Assembly: GCA_026003075.1 (NCBI GenBank)
Contig: BPGO01000003.1
Location: forward strand, 214,025-278,024
Source: Fimbriimonadales bacterium
GTDB taxonomy: Bacteria; Armatimonadota; Fimbriimonadia; Fimbriimonadales; GBS-DC
Reading direction: 5' to 3'
Length of the DNA stretch: 64,000 nucleotides
The notes below the pieces were generated by a model. The model was not told the DNA's origin and ran no database searches. It saw nothing but the letters and a program-made list of their open reading frames with translations. The translations under genes and the position numbers were made by a program. Shown piece by piece: positions 39,056 through 48,103 of the stretch. The number at the start of each line of letters is the position of its first letter. Positions within the stretch are counted from its first letter, which is position 1.

Positions 39056-40887
39056 AGCCCGTATGTTAGCAGGCGATACACTTCCACCCCGCGCTCCGCG
39101 AAGATCAACTGCAGTTTCCCGCGCTGAATCGCGTCATAGTAGAGGGCACGCCATGCCTCCGGCTCACCCTGCGGCGTGAACTGCCGATTGATAAGCAGGT
39201 ACTGATAGCCGTTCTTCTGCATCCAAGTGGCGAGGTCATCGCCCGTGCGCATCGTATCGTAAGGTATCAGCCGATGATGTCCCGCGTTGCCCCATAAATA
39301 GCGGCGATTCAGATAGTAGCCCCGCGTCTCGTCGAGCAGGATCACCCCCGAATCGGCAGGGGTTTGCGTGTTCAGGTACTGAATGGCGGGGTAGATCTGG
39401 AGCCGTCGGCTCAGGTAAGCGTCACGGTCGTGCAGCGCGAGCGGCAGCACAGGCAGGTAGACGCTTCCCATCAGCCAGAGCGTGAACCCTGCCTGCAGGA
39501 AGAGTATCGCGGCGTAGCCCGAACGCGCCCATGCCACTGCGCGATGCACCGCCGTAAGTCCCGCGCCCGCCAACACGGGCAGCACCAACAGCAGATAGCG
39601 TATCTGCTGCATCAGGTAAAACCAGCCCACGAAGTTAAGTAGCACAAAGCCCATCAAGAAACCCATGCCGGAAGTCCAGCCCCCCATCAGCCATAGGCTC
39701 GGCATCGCCAAGGCGCCCACGCCCAGCGACGGAAGCAGAAATACCCGTTCCCCCACCCGCGCACCGATTGGGTCGGCAAAGGGCGCCGGGGACGCCGCCA
39801 AGTTCCACGGCGCCAGCAACAGCATCGACGGCTCGCGCCCCATGCCGAACCTGAGTTGGTCGTTGCGATAGGCGTCCGCTTGCGCTTGGCTCCAGTTTTT
39901 GCCCCCGAAAATCTCATACGCGAACGGATACACGGGATTACCGGTCCAGAGGAAGTTGCGCAGGTACCACGGGCTGCCGATCGCCAGCGCGAGCAGCCCC
40001 GACAGGATGAGCGTGCGGATTGCCCGCGTTGCGTGCGCACGCCACAGCCACACAAGCCCAATCAGCCCCCACATACCCCACGCCAGCAGTGCTGTGTATT
40101 TCGTGGCGAGCGCGAATCCCATCATCCCGCCCGCCAACCAGAGCCAATCGCCCCTGTGTTCCCGCACGGCATGCGCCAGTGCGAACATCGCCAACGAAGC
40201 GTAAAGCGCGGTGGCTAAGTCGGCATACGCGCTAAACATCTGCCACAGGAACGCGGGCGCACCCAAGATGAGCGCCGCCGCCCACGCGCCCGAACCGCCC
40301 TGACGCTGCACGAACCCCGCTGCACCCAACGCCGCCAGCATCCCCATCGCCCAGTGCATGACCTTCGCCATCGGCTCCGAACCGTACCCCAGCCCCAACA
40401 GATACAGCATATCCTGCAGCGGTGGGAAGTAGCTCTGGTGCATAAACGGCAGTTCTACCATCCGCCCCGCTTGAAGATACCACTTCGGGAACGCCAGATG
40501 ATACGCTAAGGCATCCCACTCGTTGCCGTCAGGGGGCAGGAGACAGAGCGTCAGGCTCAGCAGCACCAGCAAAACCGCCCCCCCTGCAAGCGCGCCTTCC
40601 ACGATCCCGCGCGGGCGATGCAGTGCCTCCTTCCAATCCAACCAGCGCCATCGCTGGCTTCCGCCCAGTGCCAGCAGAATCGCCGCCGCCCCTAACGGCG
40701 CAAAGCGCACAAACTCCAGTCCTCCCAATGCCGCCAGTCCCGCCACCCCATACGCCAGAATACCCAGCCCCAGCGCGCCTCCGTATGCGACCTGTTCCAG
40801 CAAGTTCGGTGTCCAGCGACGCGCCACGCGCCCGCCCGATTCCGCCAGTATCCCGAACAGAATCAGCCCCAACAATAGCCCCAGCAC
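39052..40887 (-). CDS. Polyprenyl-phosphate-linked glycosyltransferase (ArnT/PMT-like, GT39/83-type membrane protein)
   Basis: LLPPDGNEWDALAYHLAFPKWYLQAGRM; about 12 TM; GTG start at 40887 preferred because TACACT (40899-40894) lies within the longer ORF. Confidence 0.75.
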   Translation of the reverse strand: MLGLLLGLILFGILAESGGRVARRWTPNLLEQVAYGGALGLGILAYGVAGLAALGGLEFVRFAPLGAAAILLALGGSQRWRWLDWKEALHRPRGIVEGALAGGAVLLVLLSLTLCLLPPDGNEWDALAYHLAFPKWYLQAGRMVELPFMHQSYFPPLQDMLYLLGLGYGSEPMAKVMHWAMGMLAALGAAGFVQRQGGSGAWAAALILGAPAFLWQMFSAYADLATALYASLAMFALAHAVREHRGDWLWLAGGMMGFALATKYTALLAWGMWGLIGLVWLWRAHATRAIRTLILSGLLALAIGSPWYLRNFLWTGNPVYPFAYEIFGGKNWSQAQADAYRNDQLRFGMGREPSMLLLAPWNLAASPAPFADPIGARVGERVFLLPSLGVGALAMPSLWLMGGWTSGMGFLMGFVLLNFVGWFYLMQQIRYLLLVLPVLAGAGLTAVHRAVAWARSGYAAILFLQAGFTLWLMGSVYLPVLPLALHDRDAYLSRRLQIYPAIQYLNTQTPADSGVILLDETRGYYLNRRYLWGNAGHHRLIPYDTMRTGDDLATWMQKNGYQYLLINRQFTPQGEPEAWRALYYDAIQRGKLQLIFAERGVEVYRLLTYGL

Positions 40888-41336
40888 GCGATAAGTGTAC
40901 CTGCCATAAAAGCCTGAGCTGCTTGGATGCACTCAACCCCAGCCCCTTGCTCACCGCATGGGAGAACGGGTAGCGACGACAGGAACTATCATCGCACCAG
41001 TTGACCATTCCACACTGCGAGAAAGAGACAGACAAGCCCTGCGCTTTTGCAGATGAGAATCGGTTGCCCATGGCGTGGGTGGGGCGTTGTGGTCGGGGTG
41101 GGGTGGCGTCAGGCACTTTGTTGGTGGGGAATCGGTTGTATGGGTATCATGCGGGGTTGTTGAAGCGTTTGAAGGCGGGGGTGCGTCAGCAGGTGCGTTC
41201 GTCGGTTCAGGCGCACCGTCTACCCGACATAGTCTGCCGCAAGATACCGCAGGGATGAGTTTGTTGCCAGTGTGCTGTCATAAGGTTGGGAATCGTACCC
41301 GCTCAGACGAAGCCACACGAATCACCATGAAATTTA

Positions 41337-41364
41337 GGGCAAATTTCGCCCAATTTGCCCTTTT
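41337..41364 (+). terminator. Terminator-like hairpin
   Basis: GGGCAAATT-TCGCCC-AATTTGCCC perfect 9-bp stem followed by TTTT. Confidence 0.5.
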
Positions 41365-41379
41365 GGGGCGTTTAAAACC

Positions 41380-41408
41380 TTGACATCTCCTGCAAAATAT
41401 GCTATAAT
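41380..41408 (+). promoter_or_regulatory. Perfect consensus sigma70 promoter TTGACA-N17-TATAAT
   Basis: TTGACA 41380-41385, 17-nt spacer, TATAAT 41403-41408, with TGC extension (TGCTATAAT); upstream of the PEP-CTERM gene. Confidence 0.9.
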
Positions 41409-41471
41409 TAACGTGCGCTGTGCTGGTTCGCCCCAGCGCAGTAGCCAAACACAGAAAGGAGGATGTCTTTG

Positions 41472-42152
41472 ATGCGATTGCACAAACTGGTATTGACGCT
41501 AACCGCTTCGGCGGTGATGATAGCGGCATACGCTGCAGGATGGGATGTCACAGCCATTAACAGTTCCGGCGTGTTGAACCCTGGTTCCGTTCTGACAAAT
41601 GTCCCTGTGAATATCAACGGCACGACCGTCAATGCTCCAGCGACCGTGAATGTATTGACTACGCCTCAGGTCACTTTCCTGACCAATGCCGGGAATCCAG
41701 CGCCCATCTTGGTAGGGAACGGCACGAGCTATACCAACGGTACCTTCACCGGCGTCTATGAAGTGAAAAGCATGGGCGGCGGTGCTTTGACGGGATTCAA
41801 CTTCGTGCTCAGTGGGTTCGTGTTTGAGTACGGTCAGATTATTTTCTTCAAGAAAGTGGTCGACTACAACACGAGCGAAGTACTCTTCACGGGCAGCTGG
41901 ACATGGAGCGGCAGCGCCTACGGCGGTACTGATGGCCCAGTTTCGCTGAACCAGTCGTTCAGCTTGTCCAGCCCCTCAAGTCATTTCTTGGTGTTTGAGG
42001 TCGCGATTTTGCATATCGATGGCGCGCCTGCGCCAGGCACTTCGACCGCCAGCTTGCAGTTGATTGAGCAGGATTGGGTGCCTGAGCCGGCGAGCCTGAT
42101 TGCCTTGGCGACGGGCTTGGGCGCGCTGGTGCTACGCCGACGCAAGCAATAA
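41472..42152 (+). CDS. PEP-CTERM sorting-domain secreted protein
   Basis: N-terminal signal MRLHKLVLTLTASAVMIAAYAAG; C-terminal VPEPASLIALATGLGALVLRRRKQ; AAAGGAGG 9 nt upstream. Confidence 0.85.
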   Translation: MRLHKLVLTLTASAVMIAAYAAGWDVTAINSSGVLNPGSVLTNVPVNINGTTVNAPATVNVLTTPQVTFLTNAGNPAPILVGNGTSYTNGTFTGVYEVKSMGGGALTGFNFVLSGFVFEYGQIIFFKKVVDYNTSEVLFTGSWTWSGSAYGGTDGPVSLNQSFSLSSPSSHFLVFEVAILHIDGAPAPGTSTASLQLIEQDWVPEPASLIALATGLGALVLRRRKQ

Positions 42153-42181
42153 CCCCTTTCCTTTCCGGGCGTAACAGAATA

Positions 42182-42212
42182 GGGCTGAGGGATATCCCTC
42201 AGCCCATTTTTC
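42182..42212 (+). terminator. Rho-independent terminator
   Basis: Perfect palindrome GGGCTGAGGGATATCCCTCAGCCC followed by ATTTTTC. Confidence 0.9.
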
Positions 42213-42231
42213 ATTTTGGAAATACACCTTC

Positions 42232-43446
42232 TTACTCGGGGTCGCGCCACACGCCGTCCGCTTTGAGGAGCGCAATCAGCTCTTCCACGCCGCGCTCGGC
42301 GGGGATGTCGTTCTTGACGAGCTGTCCTTTTCGGTAGAGCGCGATTTTGCCGCCGCCGCGCCCCACATAGCCATAGTCGGCGTCTGCCATCTCGCCCGGG
42401 CCGTTGACGATACAGCCCATCACGGCGATATCCAACCCCACCAAGTGCTTTGTTGCCTCACGCACCTGATTCAGCACAGTTGGTAGGTCAAACTTTGTGC
42501 GTCCGCAGGAAGGGCAGGCGATATACTCCACTTTCGTTTTGCGCAAGCCCAACGCCTGCAGAATATCATAGCATACTTCGATTTCATTCACGGGGTCTTC
42601 CGCGAGCGAGACGCGAATCGTGTCGCCGATGCCCTCCGCCAGCAGGGTTCCGATACCGATAGCACTTTTGATTCGGGCGTATGCGCCGTCGCCTGCCTCC
42701 GTGACGCCCAAGTGAAGCGGATAGTCCATTCCCTCTTCGTCCATGCGTTTCACCATCAGGCGATTGGCAGAGAGCATGATCGGCACACGACTTGCCTTGA
42801 GCGAGATGACGAGGTTCTTGAACCCGTGCGCTTCGCAGATTTTGAGGTACTCCATCGCCGACTCGACCATGCCGACCGGCGAGTCGCCGTACATGACTTT
42901 GATTCGTTCCGAGAGGCTGCCGTGATTGACACCGATGCGCATCGCCAGCCCACGCTCTTTGCAGGCTTTGATTACGGGCAGAAACGCCTGTTCGATCGCT
43001 TCCAGCTCCTGCTGGATTTCGGCAGGCGTATAGTCGGTGCGGGTGGGGTCGGGCTTGCGGAAGACGAACAGTCCGGGATTGATACGCACTTTGTCGACAT
43101 GCTTGGTGCATTCGAGGGCAATCTCCATCCCCTGATGATGCACATCCGCGACGAGCGGGATGTTGCCGTAGCCTCGTTTTTGGAGTTCCTTGCGGATTTC
43201 GCCGAGGTTTTGCGCCTCGCGTAGGTTCGGTGCGGTGACGCGCACAATCTCACAGCCTGCTTCGTAGAGTTGGATAATCTGCTCCACCGCCGCAGGGGTG
43301 TTCATGGTTTCGGCGGTAATCATCGATTGCACGCGAATGGGATTATTACCCCCAATGCCGATGTCGCCTACTTTGACCTCACGGGTGCGGCGGCGGGGCT
43401 TACTCATCGGCAGCTGGACAGCTGCCAGCGGAACGAACGCACTCAT
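42232..43446 (-). CDS. ispG: 4-hydroxy-3-methylbut-2-en-1-yl diphosphate synthase
   Basis: [50 protein letters not shown]. Confidence 0.97.
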   Translation of the reverse strand: MSAFVPLAAVQLPMSKPRRRTREVKVGDIGIGGNNPIRVQSMITAETMNTPAAVEQIIQLYEAGCEIVRVTAPNLREAQNLGEIRKELQKRGYGNIPLVADVHHQGMEIALECTKHVDKVRINPGLFVFRKPDPTRTDYTPAEIQQELEAIEQAFLPVIKACKERGLAMRIGVNHGSLSERIKVMYGDSPVGMVESAMEYLKICEAHGFKNLVISLKASRVPIMLSANRLMVKRMDEEGMDYPLHLGVTEAGDGAYARIKSAIGIGTLLAEGIGDTIRVSLAEDPVNEIEVCYDILQALGLRKTKVEYIACPSCGRTKFDLPTVLNQVREATKHLVGLDIAVMGCIVNGPGEMADADYGYVGRGGGKIALYRKGQLVKNDIPAERGVEELIALLKADGVWRDPE

Positions 43447-43474
43447 AGTGGGTTAATTGTACCCGCCTGCAGGT

Positions 43475-44020
43475 TCAAAGGATTTCCCGTAAGTAGTCTG
43501 CGTAGCGATAGAGTGCGCTGCGGGCGCGTTCCAGTCGCCCGATCAGGTTGCCCTGGTCGTAGCGCAGAATCTCCTCGATAGTTTCGGCGGCGAACAGGGC
43601 TTCCATCGCGTCGGTGGGACGCCCCGCTACCCGCATGCCGAACTCGGAGTCGGAGGGGTCGCAGTTCATATGCCCTGTAAGGTAGGGTTTAATCTGGGGA
43701 TAGGCGCGTAGAAGCCAGCGTCGGAGCGCGGTGTACCGCTCCTGAAATGGTGCGCCCTCACCCGCAAATGCCGCATCGCAAATCAGCTCTGCCAGCTGTT
43801 CAAATCGATCGTAGTATTCTGCCAGTAGCACGCGCTGCTCCTCGACAGGAAACTCAACGCTTTTGCCCCGCCAGTGCCGAATCTGCTCTCGCGCTGTCTC
43901 CGGCAGCGATTTCAGAACAGCAGTAGCGCGGATCAACCCGACTCGGAGAGCCGTTTGCACCTTAAAGCACCTTTCCCCAATGCCTTGCGCGAAAGCGCGC
44001 GCCCAAACGATGATTCCCAT
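43475..44020 (-). CDS. Hypothetical protein
   Basis: Uninterrupted 181-aa ORF between ispG and the DUF1844 gene; helical, no recognised motif. Confidence 0.6.
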   Translation of the reverse strand: MGIIVWARAFAQGIGERCFKVQTALRVGLIRATAVLKSLPETAREQIRHWRGKSVEFPVEEQRVLLAEYYDRFEQLAELICDAAFAGEGAPFQERYTALRRWLLRAYPQIKPYLTGHMNCDPSDSEFGMRVAGRPTDAMEALFAAETIEEILRYDQGNLIGRLERARSALYRYADYLREIL

Positions 44021-44308
44021 TTATGCCTCCGTGCGCGATTCGTTTTGCTGCATCAGAAAGTTCAATTTCAGGTCGCGGAGCTGCCGCTCATACTCCCGTT
44101 GCACTTCTGGTTCGAGGTGCGGCTTGAGTTTTCCTGCCAGAAAGTCGGCGCAATCGATGGCAATTTGCGCCTCCTCCAGCGCGACCTGCGTCTTTCCTGT
44201 AGCAGGGTCGGGTAGGAAGCCCATCCACTGCCACGCGCCTGCGATATACAAATCCAGAGTATAGCGCAGCAAGGTGTACACATCCGTGCGTTGAGCCGAC
44301 TGTTCCAT
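44021..44308 (-). CDS. DUF1844-family protein
   Basis: LEEAQIAIDCADFLAGKLKPHLEPEVQREYERQLRDLKLNF; ATG at 44308 with GGAGG upstream (not the listed 44854). Confidence 0.8.
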   Translation of the reverse strand: MEQSAQRTDVYTLLRYTLDLYIAGAWQWMGFLPDPATGKTQVALEEAQIAIDCADFLAGKLKPHLEPEVQREYERQLRDLKLNFLMQQNESRTEA

Positions 44309-44351
44309 ACTCCCGCCTCCTTTGCACGGGATTATACCACGAAACCCGCCA

Positions 44352-44369
44352 CTGTGATTCCAATCACAG
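44352..44369. promoter_or_regulatory. CRP/FNR-type operator palindrome
   Basis: CTGTGATT-CC-AATCACAG (TGTGA-N6-TCACA) between divergent genes. Confidence 0.75.
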
Positions 44370-44440
44370 AAAATGCAGAGGTCAGAAGGGGATACTATAG
44401 GCGCGTGACGACACGCACACACTAAGACAGGAGGTTCACT

Positions 44441-44842
44441 ATGCCAACGATTGTGGATATTGCGGTTCAGGCAGGTTTGTTCAATACGCTCGTTCAAGCC
44501 GTTCAGGCGGCGGGTCTGGTCGAGACGCTCAGCAGTGAGGGGCCGTTTACAGTATTTGCTCCGACTGACGAGGCGTTCGCCCAGATACCCCAGGACACGC
44601 TGCAAGCCGTGTTGGCGGATAAAGAGAAACTGACGGCGATTCTGACCTACCATGTGGCGCCGGGCAAACTGATGGCAGCGGATGTCGTGCGCAGCAGCCA
44701 GATCCCGACCGTTCAGGGTCAGAGCCTCACGGTCAACACGGAAGGCGGCGTGAAGGTGGATGACGCGAATGTAATCCAGACCGATATCGAGGCGGATAAC
44801 GGCGTCATCCATGTGATTGACACGGTTCTCGTGCCCAAGTAA
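44441..44842 (+). CDS. Fasciclin (FAS1) domain protein
   Basis: [58 protein letters not shown]...[14 protein letters not shown]. Confidence 0.95.
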   Translation: MPTIVDIAVQAGLFNTLVQAVQAAGLVETLSSEGPFTVFAPTDEAFAQIPQDTLQAVLADKEKLTAILTYHVAPGKLMAADVVRSSQIPTVQGQSLTVNTEGGVKVDDANVIQTDIEADNGVIHVIDTVLVPK

Positions 44843-44867
44843 GCAACCGATCACCTCGCAACTCGCA

Positions 44868-44901
44868 GGGTGGAGAGGAGTCTCTCTCCACCCGTTTTTT
44901 T
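44868..44901 (+). terminator. Rho-independent terminator after the fasciclin gene
   Basis: GGGTGGAGAG-GAGTCT-CTCTCCACCC followed by GTTTTTTT. Confidence 0.9.
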
Positions 44902-45589
44902 AGGCGGCGAAGTCGAGCTGATTGGTCATGATTTGGAACGGGCGGAGGTCTTTGAGGACGACCGACTTACGGTTCGTAGCGAGCCAGCCTTTGCGTACCC
45001 AACGCCCCAGCGTGCGGCTTACCGCTTCGCGACTGGCGCCCACATAGTCAGCAATCTCTTGGTGAGTGAGGTGAATTTCGATGCCGTCTTCGGTCTGTTC
45101 GCCGATGGTTCGCGCCAGCCCCAACAGAGCGTGCGCCACGCGCTGGCTCAACTTGAGCCGACTGATATGGAACACGCGCTCTTCGGACTGACGGATCCGC
45201 TCGGCTAAGTTGCGCAGCAGCGCCAGCGCGAAGTCGGGATGCTCCTTGAGTAGCCGCTCGAACTGGTCGGCAGAGAGGTAGCGTACCTCCGTAGGCTCTA
45301 ACGCTTCCACCGTAGCGCGCACCCAGTGCCCGGTGAGAATCGTCGTTTCACCGAACGAGTCGCCTTCCCCCAGAATCGCGTAGGTGAGAGCGCTGCCGTC
45401 GGGCGCAATCGTGTAGACCTTCATCAGCCCTTTCTCCACAACCCACCAGCCGCCCGGTTCGCGTCCTAACTCCAAACGATCGCCCGGATTGTAATGCACA
45501 GAAAGCATACGGCTTAGAATTTCATGTTTCTCGTCTTCGCTAAGCCACTGAAATGGGCTGGTTTTCACCAGCGCCCACTTGATCGTCAT
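44900..45589 (-). CDS. Crp/Fnr family transcriptional regulator
   Basis: cNMP-binding-like domain (GEGDSFGETTILTG) and HTH LTHQEIADYVGASREAVSRTLGRWVRKGWL. Confidence 0.95.
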   Translation of the reverse strand: MTIKWALVKTSPFQWLSEDEKHEILSRMLSVHYNPGDRLELGREPGGWWVVEKGLMKVYTIAPDGSALTYAILGEGDSFGETTILTGHWVRATVEALEPTEVRYLSADQFERLLKEHPDFALALLRNLAERIRQSEERVFHISRLKLSQRVAHALLGLARTIGEQTEDGIEIHLTHQEIADYVGASREAVSRTLGRWVRKGWLATNRKSVVLKDLRPFQIMTNQLDFAA

Positions 45590-45715
45590 ACCAAGTTCAC
45601 CTCGCTCGTGGAGTATGCCTTACGCATGCGAGGAGATACCGCATTGAGTCGGCACGCAAGGCAACACCAGTATACCCGACGGGGTCTACTGAACTCATGG
45701 TATAATCGCGCCGTT

Positions 45716-45748
45716 ATGACGAACACACTATCGGAGGCGGCAGGCTAA
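45716..45748 (+). CDS. Possible 10-aa leader peptide MTNTLSEAAG upstream of the DUF1611 gene
   Basis: TATAAT 45701-45706 then 9 nt then ATG; stop 8 nt before TTG 45757. Confidence 0.25.
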   Translation: MTNTLSEAAG

Positions 45749-45756
45749 TACCAGTT

Positions 45757-46843
45757 TTGGCGCGGCGACCGAAAATCGTCGCGCCTTATGAAAAGACGGC
45801 GATGCTTCAACCGGAACACCGACTCGCGATTTTGATGCACGAGGGGATTCGCGGCAAGTTCGGCAAGACAGGGCTGGGCTTGCTGCGTTATAGCAACAAC
45901 CCCATCGTGGCGGTGATCGACCGCGAGTGTGCAGGGCAGTCGCTGCGCGAGCTGACAGGTATCGAGCGCGAGGCGCCCATCGTGGCGTCCGTGCAGGAGG
46001 CGATGGCATACCGTCCGGATGTGTTGGTCATCGGGATTGCTCCTCCTGGAGGGCGCGCTACCGCCAGATCTGTGGCGGGAGGTGCGCACCGCCGTACTGG
46101 CAGGGCTGAACCTGGTGAACGGCTTGCACGCCCCGCTTGCCAAGCATCCCGACCTGGAGCCGTTCCTGCACAGTTGCCAGTGGATTTGGGATGTGCGCAA
46201 GGAGCCGCCCGGCTTGGGAGTCGGTTCAGGCAAGGCACGCCACCTCCCCTGCAAGCGCGTGCTGACCGTCGGCACCGACATGGCAGTCGGCAAGATGACC
46301 GTGAGTTTGGAGATGCATCGCGCCTGCCTGCAACAGGGTATCCGTTCGCGTTTCCTGGCGACGGGGCAAACCGGGATTATGATTGAAGGCAGTGGCGTGC
46401 CGCTCGACGCCGTGCGCGTGGATTTCGCGTCGGGCGCAGTCGAAAAGTTCGTATGCGAACTGGCGGAAGATGCTGAGATAATCCACATTGAGGGGCAGGG
46501 CGCGCTGACCAACCCCGCCTCTACGGCGACGCTGCCCCTGCTGCGCGGGGCACAGCCGACCCACCTGATTTTAGTCCATCGCGCGGGGCAGAGCCATATC
46601 CGCACCTTCCCCGATGTGCCTATTCCCCCCTTGCCTGAAGTGATTCGTATTTACGAAGAAGTGGCCGCAATGGGCGGCGCGTTTTATCCCTCGAAAGTAG
46701 TCGCTGTCGCGCTCAACACGGCGCACCTGAGCGAGTCCGAGGCGCGAGAGGCAATTCAGCAGGTGGAAGCCGAAACAAAATTGCCCTGCACCGACCCTGT
46801 ACGGTTCGGCGCAGGGCAGCTATTACATGCGATAAATGGGTAG
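45757..46843 (+). pseudogene. DUF1611-family protein gene split by an apparent +1 frameshift
   Basis: Frame 1 reads to ...PDVLVIGIAPPGG (about 46050); canonical continuation ALPPDLWREVRTAVLAGLNLVNGLHAPL...LTVGTDMAVGKMT... is in the frame of ORF 46019-46843. Confidence 0.8.
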
Positions 46844-46855
46844 GAGTGCAAAGAC

Positions 46856-47179
46856 TTACAGGTGCTTCGCGATTTTTTGCTCAATCGCGGCTTTGGGCAA
46901 CGCGCCCACGATCTGCTCCACAACTTGACCGTTTTTGAACAGCAACAGCGTCGGGATGCTCATAATGCCGTACTGCATCGCCAGATGTTGCTCCTGATCC
47001 ACATCCACTTTGAACACTTTCAGTTTGCCTTCATACTGTTTCGCCAGCTCCTCCACAATCGGCGCGATGAGGCGGCACGGACCGCACCAGACCGCCCAGA
47101 AGTCCACAAGCACGGGGATCGGCGAGTTGAGAACTTCCGTTTGCCATTCGCTCTGAGTGATAGCCTTCGCCATAAGCAT
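46856..47179 (-). CDS. trxA: Thioredoxin
   Basis: VLVDFWAVWCGPCRLIAPIVEELAKQYEGKLKVFKVDVD. Confidence 0.96.
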   Translation of the reverse strand: MLMAKAITQSEWQTEVLNSPIPVLVDFWAVWCGPCRLIAPIVEELAKQYEGKLKVFKVDVDQEQHLAMQYGIMSIPTLLLFKNGQVVEQIVGALPKAAIEQKIAKHL

Positions 47180-47210
47180 AGCCTCCTTAGATAAGGTAGT
47201 TTAGTATACC

Positions 47211-48050
47211 CTATAGGCTGGTTGAGCGCAACGCTGCTTCCAGCGCGGTAGCAGCGTCGGTGCGTTCATCGCGATATTTCACGATAATGGGGGTGTAGAG
47301 ATGGACGCCATACTGTTGCGCGAACGCTCCCGACGCAGGTCGGCTGCCCGCGACCACCACTGCGTTTTCGGGCACGATCAGGGGCAGTTCGCCTTCGGCG
47401 CGGATGACTCGCTCGTTTACAAGGTCGTAAAGCGGCGTGGAGCGCGTCAGGATAACCCCCGCCCCAATCACCGCACGCCTTTTGACCACTGTGCCTTCGA
47501 ACACACCCGAGCAACCGCCAATCAGCACATCGTCTTCGATAATCACGGGAAGCGCCCCCACAGGCTCCAGCACACCGCCAATCTGACAGCCTGCGCTCAG
47601 GTGCACCCGCGCGCCAATCTGGGCGCAGGAGCCGACCAGCACATGGGAGTCCAGCATCGTGTTCTCGCCCACATAGGCTCCCACATTCACATAGGTTGGG
47701 GGCATCACCACCACGCCTGCCCGCAGGCATGCGCCGCGCCGCACACTGGTTCCCCCAGGCACGATCCGCACACCGTCGGTTAGGGCAAACGCACGCGGCG
47801 GATACAGATGCCGATCCAGAAACTCCACCCCGCCCCAAGGCATCGGTACTAACTTGCCCAGCCGAAAGCCGAGCAGGATCCCTTGCTTGACCCACGCATT
47901 CACGCGCCACCCTGTTGGGCTGTGGGGGTCAGGCTCTGCGGCGCGCGCAACGCCGTGCTCTAACGCCTCAAGAAGCTCGTCAATCAGCGATTCGGTCGCC
48001 TCGCCAGTGGCGTAGGCGTGCGCGATTCTGTGTGCTAAGCTGCTGTGCAT
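47211..48050 (-). CDS. dapD: 2,3,4,5-tetrahydropyridine-2,6-dicarboxylate N-succinyltransferase
   Basis: Left-handed beta-helix hexapeptides; [50 protein letters not shown]. Confidence 0.93.
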   Translation of the reverse strand: MHSSLAHRIAHAYATGEATESLIDELLEALEHGVARAAEPDPHSPTGWRVNAWVKQGILLGFRLGKLVPMPWGGVEFLDRHLYPPRAFALTDGVRIVPGGTSVRRGACLRAGVVVMPPTYVNVGAYVGENTMLDSHVLVGSCAQIGARVHLSAGCQIGGVLEPVGALPVIIEDDVLIGGCSGVFEGTVVKRRAVIGAGVILTRSTPLYDLVNERVIRAEGELPLIVPENAVVVAGSRPASGAFAQQYGVHLYTPIIVKYRDERTDAATALEAALRSTSL

Positions 48051-48103
48051 ATGCGTAGAGATTCGACACGCAGTGCAGAATCCTATTCCGCCGCCTCACG
48101 ACG

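Noticed and set aside
40888-40932. ATG start of the glycosyltransferase at 40932
   Set aside because: The AGGTACACT -10 motif lies inside that extension; GTG at 40887 directly precedes the first TM helix.
44021-44854. 277-aa minus ORF starting at 44854
   Set aside because: Its 5' half is antisense to the clear fasciclin gene; the real DUF1844-type start is at 44308 with GGAGG upstream.
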